A program made the position numbers and the translations under genes. The notes under the pieces are model-generated. The model searched no databases, was not told where the DNA came from, and saw only the letters and a program-made list of their open reading frames with translations. 64,000 nucleotides of DNA from Monoplex corrugatus. Lineage: Eukaryota; Mollusca; Gastropoda; Littorinimorpha; Ranellidae. Shown piece by piece: positions 34,150 through 47,114 of the stretch; the stretch's first letter is position 1; the number at the start of each line of letters is the position of its first letter. Where the stretch lies: positions 43,635,085 to 43,699,084 of the forward strand of contig JAPXFY010000031.1 of the NCBI GenBank assembly GCA_030674185.1, written 5' to 3'.

Positions 34150-34340
34150 TTACCCTTTGGCTGCCATGCCCAGTCCACCAGCATGCTGTATTGTCAACCA
34201 TGCTAACAAAGCAAAAACTTGACACTTTGACTCCCTCACCCTATCCACCAGCTTCATGCAGGAAGATGGTGGTTAGGGTGAGAGTATCAAAGGGTTCAGT
34301 TTTTGCGGTCAGTGGATAGGGTCCATGAGTTAAAGGGTCC
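34150..34340. mobile_element. TTAA-type foldback element, second copy
   Basis: ACCCTTTGGCTGCC ... CCACCAGCATGCTG, then TTTGACTCCCTCACCCTATC and its mirror GTTAGGGTGAGAGTATCAAA. Same modules as at 51.8 and 54.6 kb. The flanking TTAA is decayed here. The CA array begins immediately after it. Confidence 0.6.
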
Positions 34341-34473
<133 letters not shown>

Positions 34474-35095
34474 GTGTGCTGATTCAATATCAAGGTATTC
34501 CGTTAACGTATGCAGTTTTACAGAATGTTGAATAGTTTGATGAGTGATTGTATTACATATCAGCAGTGTGATATTGTACTTTATTTAATATACAGTTAAT
34601 GCAGTGAATGTACTAATACAATAACTTCAGTAGTTCAACATCAGGCAGTGTGGTTCGATCTTGCCATCATGATCATGATCTGAGCGGTCACAAATTCTGG
34701 TGCATAGAAACTGTAGTATGTAGTAGTTTACTTCTAAAGTGGAGTTTATTGTTCTTGATATTATCTTGTATCTTTTTGAAAATAAATCTGTTCACAAACC
34801 ACACTTGTGACTGCTTGCAAACAGACGCACTGGTATATAGTATACACACACACGTACACACACATGCGCGCACGCACATATGTGCATGAACTCAATCCAA
34901 CAGACTGCAATCTGAAGAATCTTTTGTATTTATTTAGCTTAGCAGCATGGAGAAAGTTCACTTGAAAGTTGCGTGTAGTCATCCAGCACTTAGAAAGACA
35001 TCACAAGAACAGAACAGTTCAATGGCTCAGAGAGAGGCATGTCTGTTTCAAATAATGTTGGTTGGTCGGTTGGTTGGTTAGTTGGTTGGTTGGTT

Positions 35096-38000
35096 AGACT
35101 GGTAAACCAGTTTGGTTCTAAGTTATTTTTAGACTAGTAGACCAGTTTGGTTCTAAGTTATTTTTAGACTAGTAGATCAGTTTGGTTCTAAGTCATTTTT
35201 AGACTTGTAGACCAGTTTGGTTCTAAGTCATTTTTAGACTAGTACTAGTAGACCAGTTTGATTCTAAGTCATTTTTAGACTAGTACTAGTAGACCAGTTT
35301 GGTTCTAAGTCATTTTTAGACTAGTACTAGTAGACCAGTTTGATTCTAAGTCATTTTTAGACTAGTACTAGTAGACCAGTTTGGTTCTAAGTCATTTTTA
35401 GACTAGTACTAGTAGACCAGTTTGGTTCTAAGTCATTTTTAGACTAGTACTAGTAGACCAGTTTGGTTCTTAGTCATTTTTAGACTTGTACTAGTAGACC
35501 AGTTTGGTTCTAAGTCATTTTTAGACTAGTACTAGTAGACCAGTTTGGTTCTTAGTCATTTTTAGACTAGTAGACCAGTTTGGTTCTAAGTCATTTTTAG
35601 ACTAGTACTAGTAGACTAGTTTGGTTCTTAGTCATTTTTAGACTAGTAGACCAGTTTGGTTCTAAGTCATTTTTAGACTAGTACTAGTAGACCAGTTTGG
35701 TTCTTAGTCATTTTTAGACTTGTAGACCAGTTTGGTTCTAAGTCATTTTTAGACTAGTACTAGTAGACCAGTTTGATTCTAAGTCATTTTTAGACTTGTA
35801 GACCAGTTTGGTTCTAAGTCATTTTTAGACTTGTAGACCAGTTTGGTTCTAAGTCATTTTTAGACTACTAGAACAGTTTGGTTCTAAGTCATTTTTTTAG
35901 CACTAGTAACTTAGTATTTTAGACTCAGTTTGATTCTAAGTCATTTTTAGACTTGTAGACCAGTTTCGTTCTAAGTCATTTTTAGACTAGTAGACCAGTT
36001 TGGTTCTAAGTCATTTTTAGACTAGTACTAGTAGACCAGTTTGATTCTAAGTCATTTTTTTAGACTAGTATAGTAGACCAGTTTGGTTCTAAGTCATTTT
36101 TAGACTAGTACTAGTAGACCAGTTTGATTCTAAGTCATTTTTAGACTTGTAGACCAGTTTGATTCTAAGTCATTTTTAGACTAGTACTAGTAGACCAGTT
36201 TGGTTCTAAGTCATTTTTAGACTTGTAGACCAGTTTGTTCTAAGTCATTTTTAGACTAGTACTAGTAGACCAGTTTGGTTCTAAGTCATTTTTAGACTAG
36301 TACTAGTAGACCAGTTTGGTTCTAAGTCATTTTTAGACTTGTAGACCAGTTTGGATTCTAAGTCATTTTTAGACTAGTACTAGTAGACCAGTTTGATTCT
36401 AAGTCATTTTAACTAGACTGTAGACCAGTTTGGTTCTAAGTCATTTTTAGACTTGTAGACCAGTTTGATTCTAAGTCATTTTTAGACTTGTAGACCAGTT
36501 TGGTTCTAAGTCATTTTTAGACTTGTAGACCAGTTTGATTCTAAGTCATTTTTAGACTTGTAGACCAGTTTGGTTCTTAGTCATTTTTAGACTAGTACTA
36601 GTAGACCAGTTTGGTTCTTAGTCATTTTTAGACTTGTAGACCAGTTTGGTTCTTAGTCATTTTTAGACTAGTACTAGTAGACCAGTTTGGTTCTTAGTCA
36701 TTTTTAGACTTGTAGACCAGTTTGGTTCTTAGTCATTTTTAGACTAGTACTAGTAGACCAGTTTGGTTCTTAGTCATTTTTAGACTTGTAGACCAGTTTG
36801 GTTCTTAGTCATTTTTAGACTAGTACTAGTAGACCAGTTTGATTCTAAGTCATTTTTAGACTAGTACTAGTAGACCAGTTTGGTTCTAAGTCATTTTTAG
36901 ACTAGTACTAGTAGACCAGTTTGGTTCTTAGTCATTTTTAGACTTGTAGACCAGTTTGATTCTAAGTCATTTTTAGACTTGTACTAGTAGACCAGTTTGA
37001 TTCTAAGTCATTTTTAGACTTGTAGACCAGTTTGGTTCTTAGTCATTTTTAGACTAGTACTAGTAGACCAGTTTGGTTCTTAGTCATTTTTAGACTAGTA
37101 CTAGTAGACCAGTTTGGTTCTTAGTCATTTTTAGACTTGTAGACCAGTTTGGTTCTTAGTCATTTTTAGACTAGTACTAGTAGACCAGTTTGGTTCTTAG
37201 TCATTTTTAGACTTGTAGACCAGTTTGGTTCTTAGTCATTTTTAGACTAGTACTAGTAGACCAGTTTGGTTCTTAGTCATTTTTAGACTTGTAGACCAGT
37301 TTGGTTCTTAGTCATTTTTAGACTAGTACTAGTAGACCAGTTTGATTCTAAGTCATTTTTAGACTAGTACTAGTAGACCAGTTTGGTTCTAAGTCATTTT
37401 TAGACTAGTACTAGTAGACCAGTTTGGTTCTTAGTCATTTTTAGACTTGTAGACCAGTTTGATTCTAAGTCATTTTTAGACTTGTACTAGTAGACCAGTT
37501 TGATTCTAAGTCATTTTTAGACTTGTAGACCAGTTTGGTTCTTAGTCATTTTTAGACTAGTACTAGTAGACCAGTTTGGTTCTAAGTCATTTTTAGACTA
37601 GTACTAGTAGACCAGTTTGGTTCTTAGTCATTTTTAGACTTGTAGACCAGTTTGGTTCTAAGTCATTTTTAGACTTGTACTAGTAGACCAGTTTGGTTCT
37701 TAGTCATTTTTAGACTTGTAGACCAGTTTGGTTCTAAGTCATTTTTAGACTTGTACTAGTAGACCACTTTGATTCTAAGTCATTTTTAGACTTGTACTAG
37801 TTGTAGACCAGTTTGGTTCTTAGTCATTTTTAGACTAGTACTAGTAGACCAGTTTGGTTCTAAGTCATTTTTAGACTAGTACTAGTAGACCAGTTTGATT
37901 CTAAGTCATTTTTAGACTTGTAGACCAGTTTGGTTCTAAGTCATTTTTAGACTAGTACTAGTAGACCAGTTTGATTCTAAGTCATTTTTGGACTTGTAGA

Positions 38001-41000
38001 CCAGTTTGGTTCTAAGTCATTTTTAGACTAGTACTAGTAGACCAGTTTGATTCTAAGTCATTTTTAGACTTGTAGACCAGTTTGGTTCTTAGTCATTTTT
38101 AGACTAGTAGACCAGTTTGATTCTAAGTCATTTTTAGACTTGTAGACCAGTTTGGTTCTTAGTCATTTTTAGACTTGTAGACCAGTTTGGTTCTAAGTCA
38201 TTTTTAGACTAGTACTAGTAGACCAGTTTGATTCTAAGTCATTTTTAGACTTGTAGACCAGTTTGGTTCTAAGTCATTTTTAGACTAGTACTAGTAGACC
38301 AGTTTGGTTCTTAGTCATTTTTAGACTTGTAGACCAGTTTGGTTCTAAGTCATTTTTAGACTAGTACTAGTAGACCAGTTTGATTCTAAGTCATTTTTAG
38401 ACTTGTAGACCAGTTTGGTTCTTTGTCATTTTTAGACTAGTACTAGTAGACCAGTTTGGTTCTTAGTCATTTTTAGACTAGTACTAGTAGACCAGTTTGA
38501 TTCTAAGTCATTTTTAGACTTGTAGACCAGTTTGGTTCTTAGTCATTTTTAGACTAGTACTAGTAGACCAGTTTGGTTCTTAGTCATTTTTAGACTAGTA
38601 CTAGTAGACCAGTTTGGTTCTTAGTCATTTTTAGACTTGTAGACCAGTTTGGTTCTAAGTCATTTTTAGACTTGTAGACCAGTTTGGTTCTTAGTCATTT
38701 TTAGACTTGTAGACCAGTTTGGTTCTTAGTCATTTTTAGACTAGTACTAGTAGACCAGTTTGGTTCTTAGTCATTTTTAGACTTGTAGACCAGTTTGGTT
38801 CTTAGTCATCTTTAGACTAGTACTAGTAGACCAGTTTGGTTCTTAGTCATTTTTAGACTAGTACTAGTAGACCAGTTTGGTTCTAAGTCATTTTTAGACT
38901 AGTACTAGTAGACCAGTTTGGTTCTTAGTCATTTTTAGACTTGTACTAGTAGACCAGTTTGGTTCTAAGTCATTTTTAGACTAGTACTAGTAGACCAGTT
39001 TGGTTCTTAGTCATTTTTAGACTAGTAGACCAGTTTGGTTCTAAGTCATTTTTAGACTAGTACTAGTAGACCAGTTTGATTCTAAGTCATTTTTAGACTA
39101 GTACTAGTAGACCAGTTTGGTTCTAAGTCATTTTTAGACTTGTAGACCAGTTTGGTTCTAAGTCATTTTTAGACTAGTAGACCAGTTTGGTTCTAAGTCA
39201 TTTTTAGACTAGTACTAGTAGACCAGTTTGGTTCTAAGTCATTTTTAGACTTGTAGACCAGTTTGGTTCTTAGTCATTTTTAGACTAGTACTAGTAGACC
39301 AGTTTGATTCTAAGTCATTTTTAGACTAGTACTAGTAGACCAGTTTGGTTCTAAGTCATTTTTAGACTAGTACTAGTAGACCAGTTTGGTTCTAAGTCAT
39401 TTTTAGACTTGTAGACCAGTTTGGTTCTAAGTCAGTTTTAGACTAGTAGACCAGTTTGGTTCTGTCATTTTTAGACTAGTACTAGTAGACCAGTTTGATT
39501 CTAAGTCATTTTTGGACTTGTAGACCAGTTTGGTTCTTAGTCATCTTTAGACTAGTACTAGTAGACCAGTTTGGTTCTAAGTCATTTTTAGACTAGTACT
39601 AGTAGACCAGTTTGGTTCTAAGTCATTTTTAGACTTGTAGACCAGTTTGATTCTAAGTCATTTTTAGACTAGTACTAGTAGACCAGTTTGATTCTAAGTC
39701 ATTTTTAGACTAGTACTAGTAGACCAGTTTGGTTCTAAGTCATTTTTAGACTTGTAGACCAGTTTGATTCTAAGTCATTTTTAGACTTGTAGACCAGTTT
39801 GGTTCTAAGTCATTTTTAGACTTGTAGACCAGTTTGATTCTAAGTCATTTTTAGACTTGTAGACCAGTTTGGTTCTTAGTCATTTTTAGACTAGTACTAG
39901 TAGACCAGTTTGGTTCTTAGTCATTTTTAGACTTGTAGACCAGTTTGGTTCTTAGTCATTTTTAGACTAGTACTAGTAGACCAGTTTGGTTCTTAGTCAT
40001 TTTTAGACTTGTAGACCAGTTTGGTTCTTAGTCATTTTTAGACTAGTACTAGTAGACCAGTTTGGTTCTTAGTCATTTTTAGACTTGTAGACCAGTTTGG
40101 TTCTTAGTCATTTTTAGACTAGTACTAGTAGACCAGTTTGATTCTAAGTCATTTTTAGACTAGTACTAGTAGACCAGTTTGGTTCTAAGTCATTTTTAGA
40201 CTAGTACTAGTAGACCAGTTTGGTTCTTAGTCATTTTTAGACTTGTAGACCAGTTTGATTCTAAGTCATTTTTAGACTTGTACTAGTAGACCAGTTTGAT
40301 TCTAAGTCATTTTTAGACTTGTAGACCAGTTTGGTTCTTAGTCATTTTTAGACTAGTACTAGTAGACCAGTTTGGTTCTAAGTCATTTTTAGACTAGTAC
40401 TAGTAGACCAGTTTGGTTCTTAGTCATTTTTAGACTTGTAGACCAGTTTGGTTCTAAGTCATTTTTAGACTTGTACTAGTAGACCAGTTTGGTTCTTAGT
40501 CATTTTTAGACTTGTAGACCAGTTTGGTTCTAAGTCATTTTTAGACTTGTACTAGTAGACCACTTTGATTCTAAGTCATTTTTAGACTTGTAGACCAGTT
40601 TGGTTCTTAGTCATTTTTAGACTAGTAGACCAGTTTGATTCTAAGTCATTTTTAGACTTGTAGACCAGTTTGGTTCTTAGTCATTTTTAGACTTGTAGAC
40701 CAGTTTGGTTCTAAGTCATTTTTAGACTAGTACTAGTAGACCAGTTTGATTCTAAGTCATTTTTAGACTTGTAGACCAGTTTGGTTCTAAGTCATTTTTA
40801 GACTAGTACTAGTAGACCAGTTTGGTTCTTAGTCATTTTTAGACTTGTAGACCAGTTTGGTTCTAAGTCAATTTTAGACTAGTACTAGTAGACCAGTTTG
40901 ATTCTAAGTCATTTTTAGACTTGTAGACCAGTTTGGTTCTTTGTCATTTTTAGACTAGTACTAGTAGACCAGTTTGGTTCTTAGTCATTTTTAGACTAGT

Positions 41001-43480
41001 ACTAGTAGACCAGTTTGATTCTAAGTCATTTTTAGACTTGTAGACCAGTTTGGTTCTTAGTCATTTTTAGACTAGTACTAGTAGACCAGTTTGGTTCTTA
41101 GTCATTTTTAGACTAGTACTAGTAGACCAGTTTGGTTCTTAGTCATTTTTAGACTTGTAGACCAGTTTGGTTCTAAGTCATTTTTAGACTTGTAGACCAG
41201 TTTGGTTCTTAGTCATTTTTAGACTTGTAGACCAGTTTGGTTCTTAGTCATTTTTAGACTAGTACTAGTAGACCAGTTTGGTTCTTAGTCATTTTTAGAC
41301 TTGTAGACCAGTTTGGTTCTTAGTCATCTTTAGACTAGTACTAGTAGACCAGTTTGGTTCTTAGTCATTTTTAGACTAGTACTAGTAGACCAGTTTGGTT
41401 CTAAGTCATTTTTAGACTAGTACTAGTAGACCAGTTTGGTTCTTAGTCATTTTTAGACTTGTACTAGTAGACCAGTTTGGTTCTAAGTCATTTTTAGACT
41501 AGTACTAGTAGACCAGTTTGGTTCTTAGTCATTTTTAGACTAGTAGACCAGTTTGGTTCTAAGTCATTTTTAGACTAGTACTAGTAGACCAGTTTGATTC
41601 TAAGTCATTTTTAGACTAGTACTAGTAGACCAGTTTGGTTCTAAGTCATTTTTAGACTTGTAGACCAGTTTGGTTCTAAGTCATTTTTAGACTAGTAGAC
41701 CAGTTTGGTTCTAAGTCATTTTTAGACTAGTACTAGTAGACCAGTTTGGTTCTGTCATTTTTAGACTTGTAGACCAGTTTGGTTCTTAGTCATTTTTAGA
41801 CTAGTACTAGTAGACCAGTTTGATTCTAAGTCATTTTTAGACTAGTACTAGTAGACCAGTTTGGTTCTAAGTCATTTTTAGACTAGTACTAGTAGACCAG
41901 TTTGGTTCTAAGTCATTTTTAGACTTGTAGACCAGTTTGGTTCTAAGTCAGTTTTAGACTAGTAGACCAGTTTGGTTCTGTCATTTTTAGACTAGTACTA
42001 GTAGACCAGTTTGATTCTAAGTCATTTTTGGACTTGTAGACCAGTTTGGTTCTTAGTCATCTTTAGACTAGTACTAGTAGACCAGTTTGGTTCTAAGTCA
42101 TTTTTAGACTAGTACTAGTAGACCAGTTTGGTTCTAAGTCATTTTTAGACTTGTAGACCAGTTTGGTTCTAAGTCATTTTTAGACTAGTACTAGTAGACC
42201 AGTTTGGTTCTAAGTCATTTTTAGACTAGTACTAGTAGACCAGTTTGATTCTAAGTCATTTTTATACTTGTAGACCAGTTTGGTTCTTAGTCATTTTTAG
42301 ACTAGTACTAGTAGACCAGTTTGATTCTAAGTCATTTTTAGACTTGTAGACCAGTTTGGTTCTTAGTCATTTTTAGACTAGTAGACCAGTTTGGTTCTTA
42401 GTCATTTTTAGACTAGTACTAGTAGACCAGTTTGATTCTAAGTCATTTTTAGACTTGTAGACCAGTTTGGTTCTCTAGTCATTTTTAGACTAGACTAGTA
42501 GACCAGTTTGGTTCTAAGTCATTTTTAGACTAGTACTAGTAGACCAGTTTGGTTCTTAGTCATTTTTAGACTAGTACTAGTAGACCAGTTTGGTTCTTAG
42601 TCATTTTTAGACTTGTAGACCAGTTTGGTTCTTAGTCATTTTTAGACTAGTACTAGTAGACCAGTTTGATTCTTAGTCATTTTTAGACTAGTACTAGTAG
42701 ACCAGTTTGGTTCTTAGTCATTTTTAGACTAGTACTAGTAGACCAGTTTGGTTCTAAGTCATTTTTAGACTTGTAGACCAGTTTGGTTCTAAGTCATTTT
42801 TAGACTTGTACTAGTAGACCAGTTTGATTCTAAGTCATTTTTAGACTAGTACTAGTAGACCAGTTTGATTCTAAGTCATTTTTAGACTAGTACTAGTAGA
42901 CCAGTTTGATTCTTAGTCATTTTTAGACTAGTACTAGTAGACCAGTTTGGTTCTAAGTCATTTTTAGACTAGTACTAGTAGACCAGTTTGATTCTAAGTC
43001 ATTTTTAGACTTGTAGACCAGTTTGGTTCTTAGTCATTTTAGACCAGTTTGGTTCTTAGTCATTTTTAGACTAGTACTAGTAGACCAGTTTGGTTCTTAG
43101 TCATTTTTAGACTTGTAGACCAGTTTGGTTCTAAGTCATTTTTAGACTAGTACTAGTAGACCAGTTTGATTCTAAGTCATTTTTAGACTTGTAGACCAGT
43201 TTGGTTCTTAGTCATTTTTAGACTAGTACTAGTAGACCAGTTTGGTTCTAAGTCATTTTTAGACTTGTAGACCAGTTTGATTCTAAGTCATTTTTAGACT
43301 TGTAGACCAGTTTGGTTCTAAGTCATTTTTAGACTAGTACTAGTAGACCAGTTTGATTCTAAGTCATTTTTAGACTTGTAGACCAGTTTGGTTCTAAGTC
43401 ATTTTTAGACTTGTAGACCAGTTTGATTCTAAGTCATTTTTAGACTAGTACTAGTAGACCAGTTTGGTTCTTAGTCATTT
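35096..43480. repeat. 8.4-kb satellite array in intron 8 (35/41-bp units)
   Basis: Roughly 220 units of two interspersed types. The short unit (35 bp) ends TTTTTAGACTTGTAG. The long unit (41 bp) ends TTTTTAGACTAGTACTAGTAG and so contains the 12-bp palindrome ACTAGTACTAGT. The common core is ACCAGTTTGGTTCTAAGTCA with G/A and A/T variants. Private variants recur about 2,517 bp apart (38421 and 40939; 38803 and 41321; 39431 and 41947), showing a large internal duplication. A secondary ~503-bp period is visible at 36977 and 37480. Stops occur in every frame, so it is not coding. Confidence 0.97.
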
Positions 43481-44164
43481 ATTGCAGAGAAAATAATGTG
43501 TATAAATTGTATTTCAGTATTGTCTCATCAATGTCCTTTGGATTTTACCTTGACTGTATTAACTCTGCTCAGTTTGACTAATAAGCTCCTATTTTTATAG
43601 TTAATTCATTCATACCATTTATAAAAAAATGTTAAATATATTAATTTTCTTGTTCTGTTTCTTGATATGAATTACATTGTTTATTGAAACACAACTGTGT
43701 ATTTTTTTATGTTATCATTTTAAGTAATATGTGTTTATAGACATATGTTTAGTTTTCATGAAACTGAAGGGTTGCATAATGTACAGTGTAAAATTTTAAT
43801 GAATCTGAGATGATGGGATGTATACAGCACAGTTTTTGGGTAATGAAGTATACTGTACATATCAGCTCGAGAAACAAAATGAGAACAAACAAACTGTGTA
43901 AAATCCAGTGTCTGTTAATTTTGGATGGGGATACCATTTTCTGTGTACCCTGTACCATTTTTATGCATGTGTGTGTGTGTTGTGTGTGTGTGTGTGTGTG
44001 TGTGTTATATTTCCTTTAATCTGTAATAAAGTGCAATATACAAAGTTCAGTTGCAGACAGTATAAAAGGATAAATTGTTTGTCAGAGATTTCATTGTTCT
44101 ACCAAGACAGAAGAGGTATTCAGCTTTCAGAATCAGTTTTCACTCATGTGTTTTCTGTTTTCAG
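43481..44164. other. Intron 8, right end: no feature seen
   Basis: AT-rich sequence between the satellite and exon 9, with a (GT)n run at about 43970-44005. No coding signal. Confidence 0.5.
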
Positions 44165-44340
44165 TGAAGAGTAAAAAGGCTCGTTCCAGTATGCGTTCAT
44201 CAAAATCCAACTCATGGGTTTCAACAAATGCCACCCTTCCAAGAATTCTGAGATTTTCATCACAGACATCGACGCAGGATTCCACATCTCTTCATACCCC
44301 CAAACTCATGACCTTCCTTCTGGGAAACAAGAAGAAATGA
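44165..44340 (+). CDS. ARHGEF4/9-like: RhoGEF exon 9: C-terminal tail and stop
   Basis: Acceptor TTCTGTTTTCAG ends at 44164. Two bases complete a codon from exon 8, and 57 further codons lead to TGA at 44338-44340. It encodes a basic Ser-rich tail (KSKKARSSMRSSKSNSWVST) with LPRILRFSS and the C terminus MTFLLGNKKK. Vertebrate relatives also end in a short hydrophobic-basic motif (…F.KK), which supports this as the true terminal exon despite the 12.4 kb intron. Confidence 0.85.
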
Positions 44341-45080
44341 TCCAGGCTGACTGAAACCAGCTGTCCCCATCGTGACAACTGAAGCGGTTGACCGATATCA
44401 GTCACAAAGTGGAAGACCAGTCCCAGATCACAAAACCAGTTTGCTGATATCGGTCACAAGGAGTGGAGTTGACTGATGCGAGGTGTGCCAGTCACAGGGT
44501 GGACGCAAGTTTATTGATGTGGAATTTAAGAATGAAGACATCCAAACTGGACTTGGTAGATGTGGTACAGAGATGTGGATGCAGTTTAATCCCTTGCAAT
44601 TATTGTACTGCATTACACAAGTTTTGTGTAGGGACGGCTGATCTTCACAAGCTTGTGTGCTAAACAGTCTGCTTGGAGTGTGATTTTCACCATAATTACA
44701 TCTGGACATGAACATCTGTGCTTGACAAGTTCCAGCAAGAATTCATTTCAGTAACTTGTGTCTACACCTGGAAATAGTTCCACATAGAACGCAGCTGTTT
44801 GATTCTGTGTGTGTTGTTGCCATCAGGTGTCTAAGATGGAATGGCCAACACCATTCCTTTCTTTATATTATGAAAAGGTTGACATCAGCCACTCTATTTA
44901 GCGTGTGAGATGAAATGGTTGATGTTCACTGCAGTATGGAAAATCTGCAATGTGAAGTGGTTTGCCATACTCATCCTCAGTCTGTGTCATAGTATTGGAA
45001 GAAATGATATCTCATACTCACAGCCATAAAAAGCTTTTCTGCTAAAGCAGTCACAGAATAAAAGAATGAAGACTTGAGCT
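44341..45080 (+). other. Probable 3' UTR
   Basis: Sequence after the stop has no coding signal or long repeats. The first AATAAA is at 45057-45062, so a transcript end near 45.08 kb is plausible. A longer UTR cannot be excluded. Confidence 0.45.
45057..45062 (+). terminator. Candidate polyadenylation signal AATAAA
   Basis: The first canonical hexamer downstream of the stop codon at 44340. Confidence 0.4.
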
Positions 45081-46337
45081 GTGATACGTAGATACTTTTG
45101 TGCTCAAACCAATCATGATTGGCAGGATACTGCTGAGGAGGCCGAGAGAAATCTCCAAGAAAAAGTGATACACACCTTCCAGTCAATTACCATTGGGTAG
45201 TCACTATTTGTTTTCATTTTTTTCGTGTATGCCTTGTGTGATGCCATGCCCAGTCCACAGCCATTGTAGTGAGTGGAATCCATTCCCTCCTTTTGTGTGG
45301 ACTGTGCCAGTCTGCACAGAGAACTGCAAGCAAGATGTGACCATTGAAACTTTGGCCTACTACATCTTCACAAAACGCCTCTCTGAGCTTGCAGACAGTG
45401 AACATGGGAGGCCACCAGATTGTACATAATTCTTGGAGGCTGATATTTTTTTTTAAAGCTTTCCTATTTTTCGTGGATGTGTGTATGCAGGTTGTTTTGC
45501 TCGTCAGTCCAGTTCTCATCGTATGAAACATGGACACATCATGTACAGCTGTGAGATTTTCGTGTTTGGGGATTTGTGATGTTAATACGTTTGTACCATA
45601 ACCACTTTGATCTCCTTCAACAAAGTAATGGTGGTTTGGAAGAAAAATTCTGTAAGTGAGTTTGTTCTGGTCAAAACATGATTACTCATAAGAGATGCAT
45701 TTGTGAAAAAAAGGATGTAAGTATTCTGTTACTTTTTGTAGTTAATGTAACCTTCCATAGCATTCACTACAGAGCTCAGTACAGAAATCACTCGTGACAG
45801 GTGCAGATATATATTCTGCACTCAACAAGATTGCTTTCACTGTATTATCAGCCATTAACTATTTTCTCATAATATTGGTATGTATGGATGGTGAACATGT
45901 TTGGACTAGACTTTTGCAAAAAAGATGCTACACATTGAAAAACTGAAATTGTGATGGAAAGCCACTTAACCTAAAAACATCTGTGGAATACACAGATACA
46001 AGGTGTATAGATATATTTATGGCAATACAAGATGTAGAATTTTAGATGGAGGTAATTTAAACAAAATCATGGTGGAAAAGTATTCCAGGCAAAAGCTGTG
46101 TTGAATAGAGTTAGTAGTGAAAAGCAATAATATCGAATACCATCTGAAAGCCGCAGCAGGAAACATCATCATGAAGAAAGGCCAAGAGTACTTACACATG
46201 CCCAAGTCTAATCGGATTGTGTTCAGAATATGCTGCTTGTGAAGTAAGGTTAAAAATGTGTGTTGCCATCTGTGTGTGGATGCAATTTTGTGTCTGTGTA
46301 TGCTCAGTGTCAAATCAGTTGTGGAATGATTAGAACT

Positions 46338-46380
<43 letters not shown>

Positions 46381-46516
46381 TGTAGTATGTACATGGTGTA
46401 GTATGTACACTGTGTGTGAGGAACTAGCTAGTGTTTGTGTGTGTATGCTGTGCTAGCTTGTTTTGTCTGAAGTTAGTTGTTGTCGAATGATTATAACTGG
46501 TGTGTGTGTGTGTGTG

Positions 46517-46560
<44 letters not shown>

Positions 46561-47083
46561 ACATGTGCATATATGTGAGGAATAACTGGTGACTGTGTAT
46601 ATATGATGTGCTGCCTTGTTTTGTCTTATTGGATAGAATTGTTGGACCACCGGTTTTTACACCATGGACCATTGTGTAGTTTAGGTAAAGTGGACCATTT
46701 TATTAGAATTATTACTTTTAGTTTTATTATCATTGCTGTTATGATGTCTATTGTCCTGTATTGAATGAAGTTTTCAGTATTATAAGTTCTAGTGGTGTAT
46801 TCTTCTGTCAGTTGTCAACAGTTTAGCTCAAAGTTACCATTTGACTAAGTACTGTGTGTTGTTTAGTATCCTGTCTTTTTCTCATAGACAAATCATTCAC
46901 TGCATCTGTTCAACCCTTGGAGTGATTCAGTGTCTGGGTTAATATGTAAAGTAACAGTGTAAGTACTGTAGTTTCATTTTCTGTTGCTGGATGAGCTATT
47001 GCATGGGATTTTTCCACTCAGTGTATGTCTGTCACGCCATCTTAAACTAAATAGATGGAGGTCTGCATTCTTTTAGAGGTGTG

Positions 47084-47114
<31 letters not shown>

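Noticed and set aside
35096..43480. Possible CRISPR-like or coding array
   Set aside because: No spacers, stops in all frames, and continuous 35/41-bp units within an intron.
45193..45429. A 78-codon + strand frame after the gene
   Set aside because: Lies in or beyond the 3' UTR; no homology that I recognise and no splice support.
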